Below the pieces are notes generated by a model, which ran no database searches, was not told where the DNA came from, and was given only the letters and a program-made list of their open reading frames with translations. Both the position numbers and the translations under genes were made by a program. Shown here in pieces: positions 8,603-17,427 of a stretch of 64,000 nt of DNA. Numbering within the stretch: the stretch's first letter is position 1; every line of letters begins with the position of its first letter. The DNA is from UMGS1696 sp964621755 (GTDB lineage: Bacteria; Bacillota; Clostridia; Oscillospirales; CAG-272): positions 20,039 to 84,038 of the forward strand of contig CAZUPI010000003.1 of assembly GCA_964621755.1 (NCBI GenBank). Direction: 5' to 3'.

Positions 8603-8622
8603 CTCACGTTATAAAATCAAAA

Positions 8623-9801
8623 TCATTTGTGATGAACCGCAGCTTCGAGCCTTGTGAGCGCTTCCTCTAGCGTGCGTGTGGTGCAGGCTAAAACGACCCG
8701 CTGGAACATTGCGGATTTCCTTCCGAAAATATGACCGGCATCCAGCCAAAGTCCTGCTTTGTTCACGACAAGGTCGTTTAACTCCTTACGGTCCAGGTTC
8801 AGTCCGGAACAGTCCAACCAAGCAAAATAGGTTCCTTCTGGTTCGACGAGCTTGATTTCCGGGATTTTTTCCTGTAAAAATCTGCGCAGGAAGTCCAGAT
8901 TGCCGCGAAGGTATTTCTTACACTGCGCGAGCCACTCCTCGCCGTTTGCGTATGCGGCCTCGGCTGCAACCAAGCCGAGAGAGTTGAGCTGGGAATACCC
9001 GCTGCGGTCAATTTCTTTTTGGAATTTCTGCCGTATTTTTTCGTTGGGTATCCAAATATTCGAAACCTGCAATCCGGCAAGGTTGAAGCTCTTGCTAGGG
9101 GCAGTACAGATGATGCACTGATTCTCCAGCTCCGGGCAGGCGGCGGCGAAAATCGTGTGCGGATGCTCCGGAAATGCAAAATCACAGTGAATTTCATCGG
9201 AAATCACGAAGATTCCGTATTTCGCGCAAATTTCCCCAACCCTTTGAAGCTCCTCTTTCGTCCAAATACGTCCAACAGGATTGTGCGGCGAACAGAGAAT
9301 AAATAATTTTACATGATTGTCTTTGATTTTTGCCTCAAAATCGGCAAAATCAATCTCGTAGTGCCCGTCTTGATATAACAGCTCGTTTTCGACAAGATTA
9401 CGGTCGTTGTCACGCACGACGGAGGAAAAAGGATAATACACCGGCGGTTGAATCAGTACGCTGTCACTGGGCTCTGTCAAGGCACGAACTGCCATAGCCA
9501 GCGCATACACCACGCCCGGCGTTTTTACAAGCCATTCGGATTTTGTCTCCCAGTCGAAGTGCTTACTGAACCATTCGGCAACTGTCTGATAATACGAATC
9601 CTTTACCTCGCTGTAGCCGAAAATCCCGTGGTCGACAGCCTTATGTAAAGCGTCCAGCACCGGCTGTGATGTGGGGAAATCCATATCCGCTACCCATAAC
9701 GGAAGCACATCGTCGGGATATCCCCGCTCTTTTGCAAAATCGTATTTTAGACTGTTGGTACCCAAACGAGAGGGAACATCGTCGAAGTGATAATTTGCCA
9801 C
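8623..9801 (-). CDS. MalY/PatB-family PLP aminotransferase (cystathionine beta-lyase type)
   Basis: A 392-residue fold-type I PLP enzyme. The N-terminus (LPLWVADMDFPTSQPVLDAL) and the lysine motif (APSKSFNLAGLQVS, Schiff-base Lys near residue 234) are those of the MalY/PatB family, whose members cleave cystathionine or cysteine to a thiol or sulfide, ammonia and pyruvate. Other conserved parts: CSPHNPVGRIWTKEEL and VISDEIHCDFAF, which binds the PLP ring nitrogen. It lies 4 bp behind the trans-sulfuration gene on the same strand, so the two form an operon for cystathionine/homocysteine metabolism. A plain aminotransferase activity cannot be excluded. Confidence 0.9.
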   Translation of the reverse strand: MANYHFDDVPSRLGTNSLKYDFAKERGYPDDVLPLWVADMDFPTSQPVLDALHKAVDHGIFGYSEVKDSYYQTVAEWFSKHFDWETKSEWLVKTPGVVYALAMAVRALTEPSDSVLIQPPVYYPFSSVVRDNDRNLVENELLYQDGHYEIDFADFEAKIKDNHVKLFILCSPHNPVGRIWTKEELQRVGEICAKYGIFVISDEIHCDFAFPEHPHTIFAAACPELENQCIICTAPSKSFNLAGLQVSNIWIPNEKIRQKFQKEIDRSGYSQLNSLGLVAAEAAYANGEEWLAQCKKYLRGNLDFLRRFLQEKIPEIKLVEPEGTYFAWLDCSGLNLDRKELNDLVVNKAGLWLDAGHIFGRKSAMFQRVVLACTTRTLEEALTRLEAAVHHK

Positions 9802-9805
9802 TTTA

Positions 9806-10957
9806 TTAATCCTCCAGCGCCTGTTTTAAATCGGAGATAATGTCATCTACATTCTCCAAACCTACGGACAACCGCAGCAGCGTTTCGGTGATTCCAAGAT
9901 GCTCGCGCATTTTCTGAGGCACATCGGGGTGAGTCTGAAGAGACGGGTAAGTGAGCAGAGACTCCGTCCCGCCAAGGCTCTCCGCAAAGGTGATGATTTT
10001 TACCTTTTCCAGAATTTGCAGAGCGGTTTCCGCACTGTCTGTATGGAAAGAAATCATGCTGCCAAAGCCGCTGGTCTGACTTGCGTTGATTTCATATCCG
10101 GGATGCTCCTTGAGTCCGGGATAGAATACTTTGGTGATTTGCGGCTGGGTAAGCAGCCAGTTTGCAATTTTGAGCGCGTTTTCCTGCTGACGCTCCATAC
10201 GCACGGCAAGAGTTTTGATTCCGCGCATGACAAGCCAGCTGTCAAAAGGAGCCAGCACGCCGCCTGTGGTTTTTGCAAGGAGACGAATTTTTGCAGCAAG
10301 CTCCGAATCTTTCAATGACAGAAATCCGGCGATAGTGTCATTGTGTCCGGACAGGAATTTGCTGCCGCTGTGAATTACGATATCCGCTCCCAGGGACAGC
10401 GGGTTCTGGAAATACGGTGAAAGGAATGTGTTATCCACGATTAACAGAGCTCCGTGCTCGTGCGCCAGCTTTGCGCAGCTGCGCAGGTCGGTGATATTCA
10501 TCATCGGATTGCTCGGAGTTTCTACATAGATTGCTTTGGTGTTGGGAAGAATCGCATCAGCGAGGTTTTGCAGATTGGTGGTGTCCACATAGTCTATGCT
10601 CAAGCCGTTCTTTTTGCAGATCAGATTATGCAGACGGATGACGCCGCCGTACAAATCCTCCGAGCAAATGATGTGGTCACCGGGAGAGAACAATTCAAAA
10701 CAAGTGGTGATGGCCGCCATACCGGAAGAAAAGGCGGTTGTATCTACCGCGCCTTCCAGCGCGGAGACGACTTCCTCCAGCCGCTGACGGGTGGGGTTGG
10801 ATTCTCTCGTATAGTCGAAACCGCTTTCATTATGTCCCGGTTTAATATGGCTGAAAGAAGCCGTTTGATAGATTGGAAAACTAATGGCACGGGTTTCCTC
10901 GCGCAGAGATGCGGAAGGATTGCCGTGAATACATCGGGTTTCAAATTGTTCTTTCAT
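9806..10957 (-). CDS. trans-sulfuration PLP enzyme (cystathionine gamma-synthase/lyase family)
   Basis: A 383-residue Cys/Met-metabolism PLP enzyme. Visible family motifs: FDYTRESNPTRQRLEEVVSA (phosphate-binding Tyr/Arg loop), SSGMAAI, VDNTFLSPYFQNPLSLGAD, the PLP lysine in IHSGSKFLSGHND, and the C-terminal AESLGGTESLLTYPSLQTH. The family holds cystathionine gamma-synthase, gamma-lyase and O-acetylhomoserine sulfhydrylase, and sequence alone does not separate them; coupling with a MalY/PatB-type beta-lyase favours the synthase role in methionine synthesis. The ATG at 10957 is 10 bp from GGAG; a TTG at 10963 is the alternative start. A long leader precedes it. Confidence 0.9.
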   Translation of the reverse strand: MKEQFETRCIHGNPSASLREETRAISFPIYQTASFSHIKPGHNESGFDYTRESNPTRQRLEEVVSALEGAVDTTAFSSGMAAITTCFELFSPGDHIICSEDLYGGVIRLHNLICKKNGLSIDYVDTTNLQNLADAILPNTKAIYVETPSNPMMNITDLRSCAKLAHEHGALLIVDNTFLSPYFQNPLSLGADIVIHSGSKFLSGHNDTIAGFLSLKDSELAAKIRLLAKTTGGVLAPFDSWLVMRGIKTLAVRMERQQENALKIANWLLTQPQITKVFYPGLKEHPGYEINASQTSGFGSMISFHTDSAETALQILEKVKIITFAESLGGTESLLTYPSLQTHPDVPQKMREHLGITETLLRLSVGLENVDDIISDLKQALED

Positions 10958-11320
10958 CGTCAATTTACTCCTTGCGTTTATATACTTAGTATAACATTAT
11001 GTGAGCTGAGGGAGGGCGCTTTTGGGAAAAGCAGTGTCCCCTTCGTAAAAAATCTTTGAACTGTTGCAAGGGCCTGCGTTCCGTGCAATTTAATAATTTA
11101 ACAAAGTGTGAGTTTAGCTCTCCTTAAAATCAATGCTCACCTTTGTAGGGCGGGCAGTAAAGCAGCGAGCAAGCTTTTGTAAAACTCCTATTTGTAACGC
11201 GCCTGTAGTTCTTTAGATTTGCTTTTTTTAACTCAATAGCTATACCAATTATAATATAAAAGGAGCTATTTGTCCAATAACATATAGATATAGTGGGGTA
11301 TAGAATGAATCTATAGTCTT
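10958..11320 (-). promoter_or_regulatory. 363-bp gene-free leader of the sulfur-enzyme operon
   Basis: On the minus strand a promoter-like pair, TTGGAC (11272-11277) and TATAAT (11248-11253) with an 18-bp spacer, would give a leader of about 280 nt. The leader holds a hairpin at 11101-11146 (ACAAAG-GTGAG paired with CTCAC-A-CTTTGT), a member of the GC-rich hairpin family near 11010-11045, and a TATAC-TTA-GTATA palindrome at 10981-10993 close to the start codon. I could not recognise a SAM-I riboswitch or a T-box. Confidence 0.5.
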
Positions 11321-12259
11321 TTAGGATTCGCTTTTCCCAACATATTGCTTGAGGTATGTTTGAATCTCGTTGATGTAAAGTTCGCCAAGTCGGCTGAGCT
11401 GCATATTCTTTTTCTGGATATACCCGATTTCCATTATGTCATTTTGATTGTCTCCATCCGCTTCGAAGGGGACGGCGGCGTAGTCTGTGCCGTTCAGCTC
11501 CTCGCAGATGATGCCGGAGCAGAGGGTATATCCGTTCAGACCAATCATCAGATTCAGCATCGTAGCACGGTCGTTGGCTTTAATGATGCGGGGATATTCG
11601 TTGGTACTGAGGATTTCTTCTGCGTAATAAAAAGAGCCGCTTTCTCCCTGCTCAAAGGAGAGACATGGATAATCCGCCAATTGTGAAAAACGAATGGATT
11701 GGCAGTTTGCCAGCGGATGACCTTTCCAGAGATATACATAGGCATCGCAGGTGGTCAGCCTATGAAACTCCAGACCGTTGGAATGGAGCATTTTGGTGAT
11801 AATCTTTCGGTTGAACTCGCTTAAATAAATGATGCCGAGTTCACTTCTTGAGGTATTGACATCTTCTATGACCTCTCGCGTTTTGGTTTCGCGGATTGCA
11901 AATTCATATTCCGCCGTATCAAATTTTTTCACCAGCTCCACAAAGCTCTTTACAGCGAAAGAATAGTGCTGCGTGGAAATGCCGAATTTCTTTTTCAGGG
12001 TGCCGTTCTTTCCGTACTTGTCCAAAAGAAATTCATACTGCTGATATAACTGGCGGGCATAGGAGATAAACTCAATGCCGTCGTTGGTGAGCGTCACACC
12101 TTTTCCGCTGCGATAAAATATCACAATGCCAAGCTCTTTTTCCAACTCCTTAATCGCGCTGGTCAGCGACGGCTGAGCAATGTATAAAATTTCAGAGGCT
12201 TTATTGAGAGAGCCCATTTCAGAGATTGTGATTACATAATGAAGCTGTTGCAATGTCAT
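11321..12259 (-). CDS. LysR-family transcriptional regulator
   Basis: A 312-residue LTTR. The N-terminal winged helix-turn-helix is clear (MTLQQLHYVITISEMGSLNK then AAQ-like SEILYIAQPSLTSAIKELEK, residues 1-60), followed by a substrate-binding-protein-like effector domain from about residue 90. The start is ATG 12259, preceded by AAGGAG; the frame stays open for 80 codons upstream through its own promoter, which is not coding. It lies upstream of and in line with the two sulfur-amino-acid genes, so it is a candidate regulator of them. A dyad at its transcription start suggests autoregulation. Confidence 0.92.
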   Translation of the reverse strand: MTLQQLHYVITISEMGSLNKASEILYIAQPSLTSAIKELEKELGIVIFYRSGKGVTLTNDGIEFISYARQLYQQYEFLLDKYGKNGTLKKKFGISTQHYSFAVKSFVELVKKFDTAEYEFAIRETKTREVIEDVNTSRSELGIIYLSEFNRKIITKMLHSNGLEFHRLTTCDAYVYLWKGHPLANCQSIRFSQLADYPCLSFEQGESGSFYYAEEILSTNEYPRIIKANDRATMLNLMIGLNGYTLCSGIICEELNGTDYAAVPFEADGDNQNDIMEIGYIQKKNMQLSRLGELYINEIQTYLKQYVGKSES

Positions 12260-12340
12260 GATTGTTCTCCTTATTTTCAGTATGAGGGAATCGCGCGGCG
12301 TCCCTACGGGCAGCGTGGGCAATATTTTCAACCGATTAAT

Positions 12341-12394
12341 CCTATGTGTTCTATAGGTTTTTTGTATTATAGCGCAAAAGTGCGTTTTTGTCAA
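12341..12394 (-). promoter_or_regulatory. consensus promoter of the LysR gene with a dyad over the start site
   Basis: On the minus strand: TTGACA (12389-12394), a 17-bp spacer, TATAAT (12366-12371), an exact consensus promoter. About 9 bp downstream, over the expected +1, lies CCTAT-N7-ATAGG (12341-12357), a dyad of the size LTTRs bind. This placement fits autorepression by the LysR protein. Confidence 0.75.
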
Positions 12395-12565
12395 TAGACT
12401 GTTTCCATTGCCGCAGGATACAGCGTATCTTTTTTCGAGAAGGGAGCGAGGGGAGACCGGCGGGATACCTTTCTCTAAAATTGTGGTAAAAAATCCCATT
12501 GATAAATAATTAAATAATATTGATAAATAATATTCTAAAATTACGAATAAATTCTCATTTACCTA

Positions 12566-12594
12566 TTGCAATTGGCCGCTAACCGTGATATAAT
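12566..12594 (+). promoter_or_regulatory. promoter of the large secreted peptidase
   Basis: TTGCAA (12566-12571), a 17-bp spacer and TATAAT (12589-12594), about 60 bp before the start codon. Confidence 0.75.
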
Positions 12595-12656
12595 TTACGT
12601 TACGCGGATGAAAAATTTTACATCCTGGATATACATCATGAAAGGGAGTACATGCA

Positions 12657-15600
12657 ATGACTCATAACACAAACGCGAGTAAGAAGTCGCTGGCCGCACT
12701 GCTTATCCTCGCACTCGCACTTCAGTTGATGCCCGCTGTGGTATCGGCAGAAGAGGAAGCGGCTGAGGCTGCAGTTGAAACTCCAGCTGCTGCTATATTC
12801 GAAAATGTTTCGGAAAATGGGGAGGATATGATTTCTCTTTCCGAAGCACGCGAATACAAGGCGATGATTCCTGTTGATGGTGATGTTGATATCACCGCTG
12901 TTGAATGGACCTTAACCAGAAACGAAGAAAAGCCTTATAACGACGCTGAAAAGTATCCGAACCAGATGATGGGCGGTGCTCTTACCGAATGGGTGGCAAG
13001 CAACGGAGAAGCATTCTTCAGCGAAGTCACCACCACTATCGAAAATATCGACGGTCAGAATTATGTTGTCGCACAGTTCAGCAATGATTCGTATTTCTAC
13101 GGCAGAGACGGCAGCCCGGACTATAGTGCGCCCCACGCAAACGGCGGTTCCTACCTTGACGCCTGCGGCTGGTTCACTCTGACCGCTTCCGTTGACGGCG
13201 AGATTCTCGGCAGCGTAGAGGTTAAGATTACCCCTTACGACGACTTCCATACCATGACGGAAATTTATGACGAAGTCGATGCTATGGTTGACTATGCCGC
13301 AGAAAATACCAGCCTTTACGCAGAACGCTTCTCCATGGGTACATCCTCTGGTGAAATCTATGAGCCCATGGATATGCCTTACATCATCGTTGCAGACGAC
13401 GCCTCCTCCGTATCGGCGTGGCTTGCTTTTACCGAACAGGCGGAATCCAACCCCACTCAGACCCTCGCGGACATGGAAGCCGGCGTATATGACGACCTCC
13501 GTGTTCCCGTTATGTTCTCCAACATTCACGCAAACGAAGTGGCAGCCGTTGACGGTATCATCGACTTCGGTTGGATGCTTCTTGAGGCAGCAGCCGGCGA
13601 CGGTGTTCTTACCTACAACAAGCTGACCGGCCTTACAGCTGAAGGGGAAGCACAGCTAGCTGCTGAAATGGAAGAGCAGGGCATGAATGTGCCGGACCTC
13701 ATTGCTGATATGACGGAATACCTTGGCTTTATCAAGGCCGGCAACAGCGCATCCGGCATCGTTGACCTCGATAAGTATTACGAACAGGAAGAAATTACGG
13801 TTAACGTAAGCGAAATGCTTGAAGATGTATTCTTTATCCTCGTTCCCGAAGAAAACGTAGAAGGCCGCGAATATGTGACCCGTTACGCATCTACCGGTTA
13901 CGACCTCAACCGTGATAACTCCTTCCAGACCACCGCGGAAACGCAGAATATGCAGAAGCTCATCGGTACCTTCAACCCGGTTTCCCTGACCGAGTTCCAC
14001 GGTCGTGTCAGCACATTCCAGTGCGAGCCCTGCGACCCGCCGCATGAGCCTAACTTCGAGTATGACCTCCTCGCTGAACACTTGATATACGGCGGTGAAG
14101 CGCTGGGTATCGCGGCTGTAGCAAACAACGATACATATAACAGCTACGTTATCCCGCAGCGCGACTACCTCTACTCTACAACAGATGAAGAGGGCAACGT
14201 AGTTCCTTATTGGGAACCATGGGACGATATGTCCACCTCTTATACTCCTCAGTTTGCTATGCTCCATGGCACAGTCTCTTACACCGTTGAGCTCCCCGGA
14301 TATAATGACGCTGGCGCCGCTCTCGTTCAGTATGGCTGCCTTGGCCAGTCCAATTATATAGCAGGCGAAAAGCTCGGTTATCTGACCGCTCAGGTTAAGA
14401 TTTTCGAACGCGGTGTGACCAACGCCAATTCCGACGCATATGAGCTCGTAGGTCAGTGGTTCACCGACCAGTATGACAACGAAGGCGCTGAAATGGAGCT
14501 CTTCCGCCCTGAGTACGACGGCGAAGGCCAGAACGGCAACTTCTATCCCGAATGCTACATCATCCCGCTGGACGCTGTAAACCAGACCAACCTTCAGGCT
14601 GCCAACGACATGATGGAATGGCTCTCCCGCAACGACGTTAAGATTCTTGTTACCGAATCTGAAGTAGAATATGACGGCGTTACCTATCCCGCAGGCACAA
14701 TGATCATCTCTATGTACCAGGCAAAGCGTTCTGTAGCAAACGGCGCTCTTTATGATGGTACTCTCATCCAGCAGTGGACTGACCTCTATTCCGAAGGCGT
14801 CACAACATTTGGTGAGACCCGCGGCTTTGACGTTGTTGTTGTTGCAGAACCCGCAGCATACGAAGCGATTGCAGCAGTATGCGGCGATTGGATGGATTAT
14901 GAGGATTGCCTCGCATACCTCGCCGACGTGACTTCCGCATTTGACGGCAAGACCGGAGACCAGGTAATCATCTCCAACGCATCCGAAGACTCCACCGCAG
15001 CTGTGAATGCGCTCCTCAAGGCGGGGGAAACAGTCGCTATGGTAACAGACGAAACAAGCGAATATTATGCTGACTTCGTATGTTCCTACGACGCATGGCT
15101 CACCGTAGCAGACGAATATATCCTGACCGGTACCGGAATCTCTTATGACGAAGTTCCCACCGCTCAGATTATCACAAAGGCTCCTACCGTTTATATCACC
15201 GGCGAAACTTCTGCTGAGAGCGAGTCCGGCTTTGTATACACCGCACGTGTTACAAATCAAAACTGGAACTATGACCGCCTTGCTATGGAACTGATGAACT
15301 TTGACGTGACCAGCGATGTTCTCGCAGCTGACGCCATTGTTGGCGCAAGCGCTCCGTCAGAAGACGCAATCGCAGCCATCAAAACCGGCACACCTTATAT
15401 AGGCTACAGCTCCAAGGGCGGCCAGGGCGGCGGCGTCCTCGGCGATATGCTCGTTCGTGACTCCGCATATGGTATGGACTGTCTCGCATACGTTACATAT
15501 CCTACCACAAGCCTTGTAAACGCAAGCTACATCATGGACGGTGACGATGTTCTCTACGGTTACGGTGTAGGCTATTACAGCGTAATACCGGAAGGTGCAG

Positions 15601-16016
15601 CCGTTCTTGTTCAGATGGACGGCGCTCGTGAACCCACTGAAGGCTTTATCCAGTCAATCACAGAAGAACAGGCAGCTGCATGCGAAGCATACCTGAATGA
15701 TTCGGTACAGGGTATCGCATATAACGGCACAGACGCAGAGGGCAACCTTGTAAACATGGTACTCTTTGCAAACTCCCTCACCAATAAGATTCACCAGCGT
15801 GATGAATATGCCTACATCAGCAACTTTATCTTCTCTAATCTTCTCGGTGATGCTTACGTAGCTGAGGCGCCTGTGGTTGAAGAAACTGTTGAGGTTGAAG
15901 AAGAAACTGTTGAGGTTGAAGAAGAAGCTGTCGAAGTTGAAGTTGAAGAAACCGTTGTCTTCAGCATTCCTGATCCCCACATTCTTCACTTCGTTAATAA
16001 GGCTTTGGATAAATAA
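12657..16016 (+). CDS. large secreted M14-type zinc carboxypeptidase
   Basis: A 1119-residue exported protein. A signal peptide (LAALLILALALQLMPAVVSA) ends near residue 31. The M14 metal site is visible: His291 and Glu294 in SNIHANEVAAVDG, a third His near 448 in SLTEFHGR, and the general-base Glu near 545 in TVELPGYND. The C-terminal half (about residues 600-1070) is not assigned, and the tail is an acidic Val-Glu repeat (about 1077-1105) before a short hydrophobic end (FSIPDPHILHFVNKALDK). No sortase or SLH signal is seen. It is far larger than ordinary carboxypeptidases (about 300-450 residues). Codons end mostly in C or T of the preferred set, unlike the flanking LysR gene, suggesting high expression. 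Likely role: extracellular peptide digestion or wall-peptide trimming. Confidence 0.85.
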   Translation: MTHNTNASKKSLAALLILALALQLMPAVVSAEEEAAEAAVETPAAAIFENVSENGEDMISLSEAREYKAMIPVDGDVDITAVEWTLTRNEEKPYNDAEKYPNQMMGGALTEWVASNGEAFFSEVTTTIENIDGQNYVVAQFSNDSYFYGRDGSPDYSAPHANGGSYLDACGWFTLTASVDGEILGSVEVKITPYDDFHTMTEIYDEVDAMVDYAAENTSLYAERFSMGTSSGEIYEPMDMPYIIVADDASSVSAWLAFTEQAESNPTQTLADMEAGVYDDLRVPVMFSNIHANEVAAVDGIIDFGWMLLEAAAGDGVLTYNKLTGLTAEGEAQLAAEMEEQGMNVPDLIADMTEYLGFIKAGNSASGIVDLDKYYEQEEITVNVSEMLEDVFFILVPEENVEGREYVTRYASTGYDLNRDNSFQTTAETQNMQKLIGTFNPVSLTEFHGRVSTFQCEPCDPPHEPNFEYDLLAEHLIYGGEALGIAAVANNDTYNSYVIPQRDYLYSTTDEEGNVVPYWEPWDDMSTSYTPQFAMLHGTVSYTVELPGYNDAGAALVQYGCLGQSNYIAGEKLGYLTAQVKIFERGVTNANSDAYELVGQWFTDQYDNEGAEMELFRPEYDGEGQNGNFYPECYIIPLDAVNQTNLQAANDMMEWLSRNDVKILVTESEVEYDGVTYPAGTMIISMYQAKRSVANGALYDGTLIQQWTDLYSEGVTTFGETRGFDVVVVAEPAAYEAIAAVCGDWMDYEDCLAYLADVTSAFDGKTGDQVIISNASEDSTAAVNALLKAGETVAMVTDETSEYYADFVCSYDAWLTVADEYILTGTGISYDEVPTAQIITKAPTVYITGETSAESESGFVYTARVTNQNWNYDRLAMELMNFDVTSDVLAADAIVGASAPSEDAIAAIKTGTPYIGYSSKGGQGGGVLGDMLVRDSAYGMDCLAYVTYPTTSLVNASYIMDGDDVLYGYGVGYYSVIPEGAAVLVQMDGAREPTEGFIQSITEEQAAACEAYLNDSVQGIAYNGTDAEGNLVNMVLFANSLTNKIHQRDEYAYISNFIFSNLLGDAYVAEAPVVEETVEVEEETVEVEEEAVEVEVEETVVFSIPDPHILHFVNKALDK

Positions 16017-16055
16017 TCATTCTTACGAAGTTATTCCATAGAGAATTCGATAAGA

Positions 16056-16090
16056 AAAACGTCCTCTTTCAGAAAGAGGACGTTTTCTTT
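16056..16090. terminator. bidirectional terminator after the peptidase gene
   Basis: AAAACGTCCTCTTTC-A-GAAAGAGGACGTTTT, a 15-bp perfect stem with A-rich 5' and T-rich 3' flanks; it serves both the peptidase and the convergent GH43 gene. Confidence 0.92.
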
Positions 16091-16106
16091 ATATATCAAG
16101 CTGTCT

Positions 16107-16997
16107 TTACCAAATTTTTTCAGTTTCATCCGCTGTAGGTCCGTGGACGACAAGAACATCCTCTCCGTTTTCACGGGGTACAAATTCTGCCCAGTCTACG
16201 CATGTCATGCGCGGATGAATTTCCGTCAGACTCCGGTGACAATGGTATACGCAAATCAGGCGGCTGCCATCCTTTGACGTAGTAAAACTGTGGTGCCCTG
16301 TACCGTATACGCGCTCTGATTTATGTAGAATGGGATTGCCCTCGTATTTGCGAAACGGCCCCAAAGGAGAGTCGGAAACCGCATAACCGATGGCGTAATC
16401 CGGACTGCGGTAGTGGTTAGCAGAGTAGGTCAGGTAGTATTTTCCCCCATGTTTCAGCACAAATGGACCCTCTGTCACAAGACAGTCGCGTGTTTCCTAG
16501 TCCTCTTCCGCTTGAATAAGACGTACTTCCGCCGCCTCATCCATCGAGAGCATGTCGCCGCTCATTTTTGTTCCGTAGATTACGTTGCCGCCGTCAAAGC
16601 GTACGTAGTACAAATATACCTGCCCGTCGTCGTCCACGAAAAAGTGCCCGTCGATGCCGTTGCGCCGGCTGAGCCATTTTTTCGTCTCCTGCTTGAAAGG
16701 ACCGAGTGGACTGTCAGATACTGCGACGCCGAGGTGCTCTTCGGAAGAGTACACCATGTAGAATTTTCCATTCAAATACGTAACCTCAGGCGCCCAGAAC
16801 CACTTTTCCCCCATTACCTCTTCTTTCCGCAGGCAGTAGCCACGATTCACCCAGTCCTTCAGGTTATCGGATTCGAAAACCTCATACCCGTCACGAGCGT
16901 TTGTGGAGTAGAGGTGATATTTTCCGTCATGGAGCAGCACGAATGGGTCAGCGCCTTCGCATACGGGATTACAGTACGTTTCACGATAGTTTTCCAT
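16107..16997 (-). pseudogene. GH43-type glycosidase interrupted by an in-frame amber codon
   Basis: A single reading frame of 296 codons encodes a five-bladed beta-propeller glycosidase of the GH43 type (beta-xylosidase/arabinosidase), split by TAG at 16497-16499. Upstream: catalytic-base Asp in EGADPFVLLHDGKYHLYST and the pKa-modulating Asp in GIDGHFFVDDDGQVYLYYV. Downstream: the general-acid Glu in VTEGPFVLKHGGKYYLTYS, then ETRD...YGTGHHSF to the natural end. The TAG sits where the family usually has Trp (W-E-C/T-R before TEGPFV), so it looks like TGG to TAG. The downstream part alone lacks the catalytic base. The start is ATG 16997 behind GGAG. No other lesion is visible, so inactivation is recent, or it is a sequencing error or amber suppression. 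Confidence 0.85.
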
Positions 16998-17097
16998 AAG
17001 CAATCTCCTTTTGCACTATTAAAGTTATCAATATTATACATTCTCTTTCCTAAGTGTTATTAGTATGTTAATTTCAAAAATATTTTTCATGTGGTAC

Positions 17098-17355
17098 AGG
17101 CGATCTGCATAATCTTAAGGACGACCCACCTGAGCTGTGGGATACAATTGCCATGCCGATGTAGAAGGAGCCAAGCAGATGGTTGAAGATACGTATGGAG
17201 GGAACGCCGTATGGCAATCCCTGCGTGCAGTGCAGGAGGGCAGGATATATTATTTGGAAAAAATACTTTTCCACAACAAGCCCAACAGCCGTTTTGGTGA
17301 AGCTTACCTGAAGCTGGCAGAGATTTTGTATCCGGATATAAATTTAGCTGAATAA
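17098..17355 (+). pseudogene. C-terminal remnant of a siderophore/cobalamin-type ABC substrate-binding protein
   Basis: The frame from about 17137 encodes GAKQMVEDTYGGNAVWQSLR then AVQEGRIYYL and FHNKPNSRFGEAYLKLAEIL, which is the characteristic end of FepB/BtuF-type binding proteins (class III). There is no start codon with a ribosome binding site, and a TGA stop lies at 17131. A different frame just upstream (DLHNLKDDPPELWDTIAMPM) reads like the preceding part of the same protein, implying a frameshift near 17130-17160. The rest of the gene and its permease/ATPase are absent. Confidence 0.6.
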
Positions 17356-17427
17356 ATTGAGAAGACAGCAGCCGCTGCAGCGAGTCCATATCTTTTTTCA
17401 CCCAGATAAAAAGGTTTGGCGGGGGCT

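Larger units (their letters stand above)
12260..12656. other. 397-bp divergent intergenic region
   Basis: Holds the LysR promoter and dyad on the minus strand, an AT-rich tract with a direct repeat (ATTGATAAATAAT twice, about 12498-12532) and the peptidase promoter on the plus strand. The LysR frame reads open through part of it, but I see no independent gene. Confidence 0.7.

Noticed and set aside
10958..11250. SAM-I riboswitch or T-box before the cystathionine enzyme gene
   Set aside because: Neither the SAM-I core nor a T-box motif could be found by eye; only unassigned hairpins remain.
12260..12499. 80-residue N-terminal extension of the LysR protein
   Set aside because: It contains the consensus promoter and dyad; the HTH begins normally at 12259.
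13656..15260. 534-codon open frame on the minus strand
   Set aside because: It lies wholly antisense to the M14 peptidase gene, whose strong codon bias removes stops from the opposite frame; it has no family features.
15886..15957. Tandem-like DNA repeat considered as CRISPR
   Set aside because: It is an in-frame Val-Glu coding repeat inside the peptidase gene; no spacers and no cas genes.
16497..16499. Amber codon as pyrrolysine or programmed readthrough
   Set aside because: GH43 enzymes are not known pyrrolysine proteins, no pyl genes are in the window, and the site fits a TGG to TAG change.
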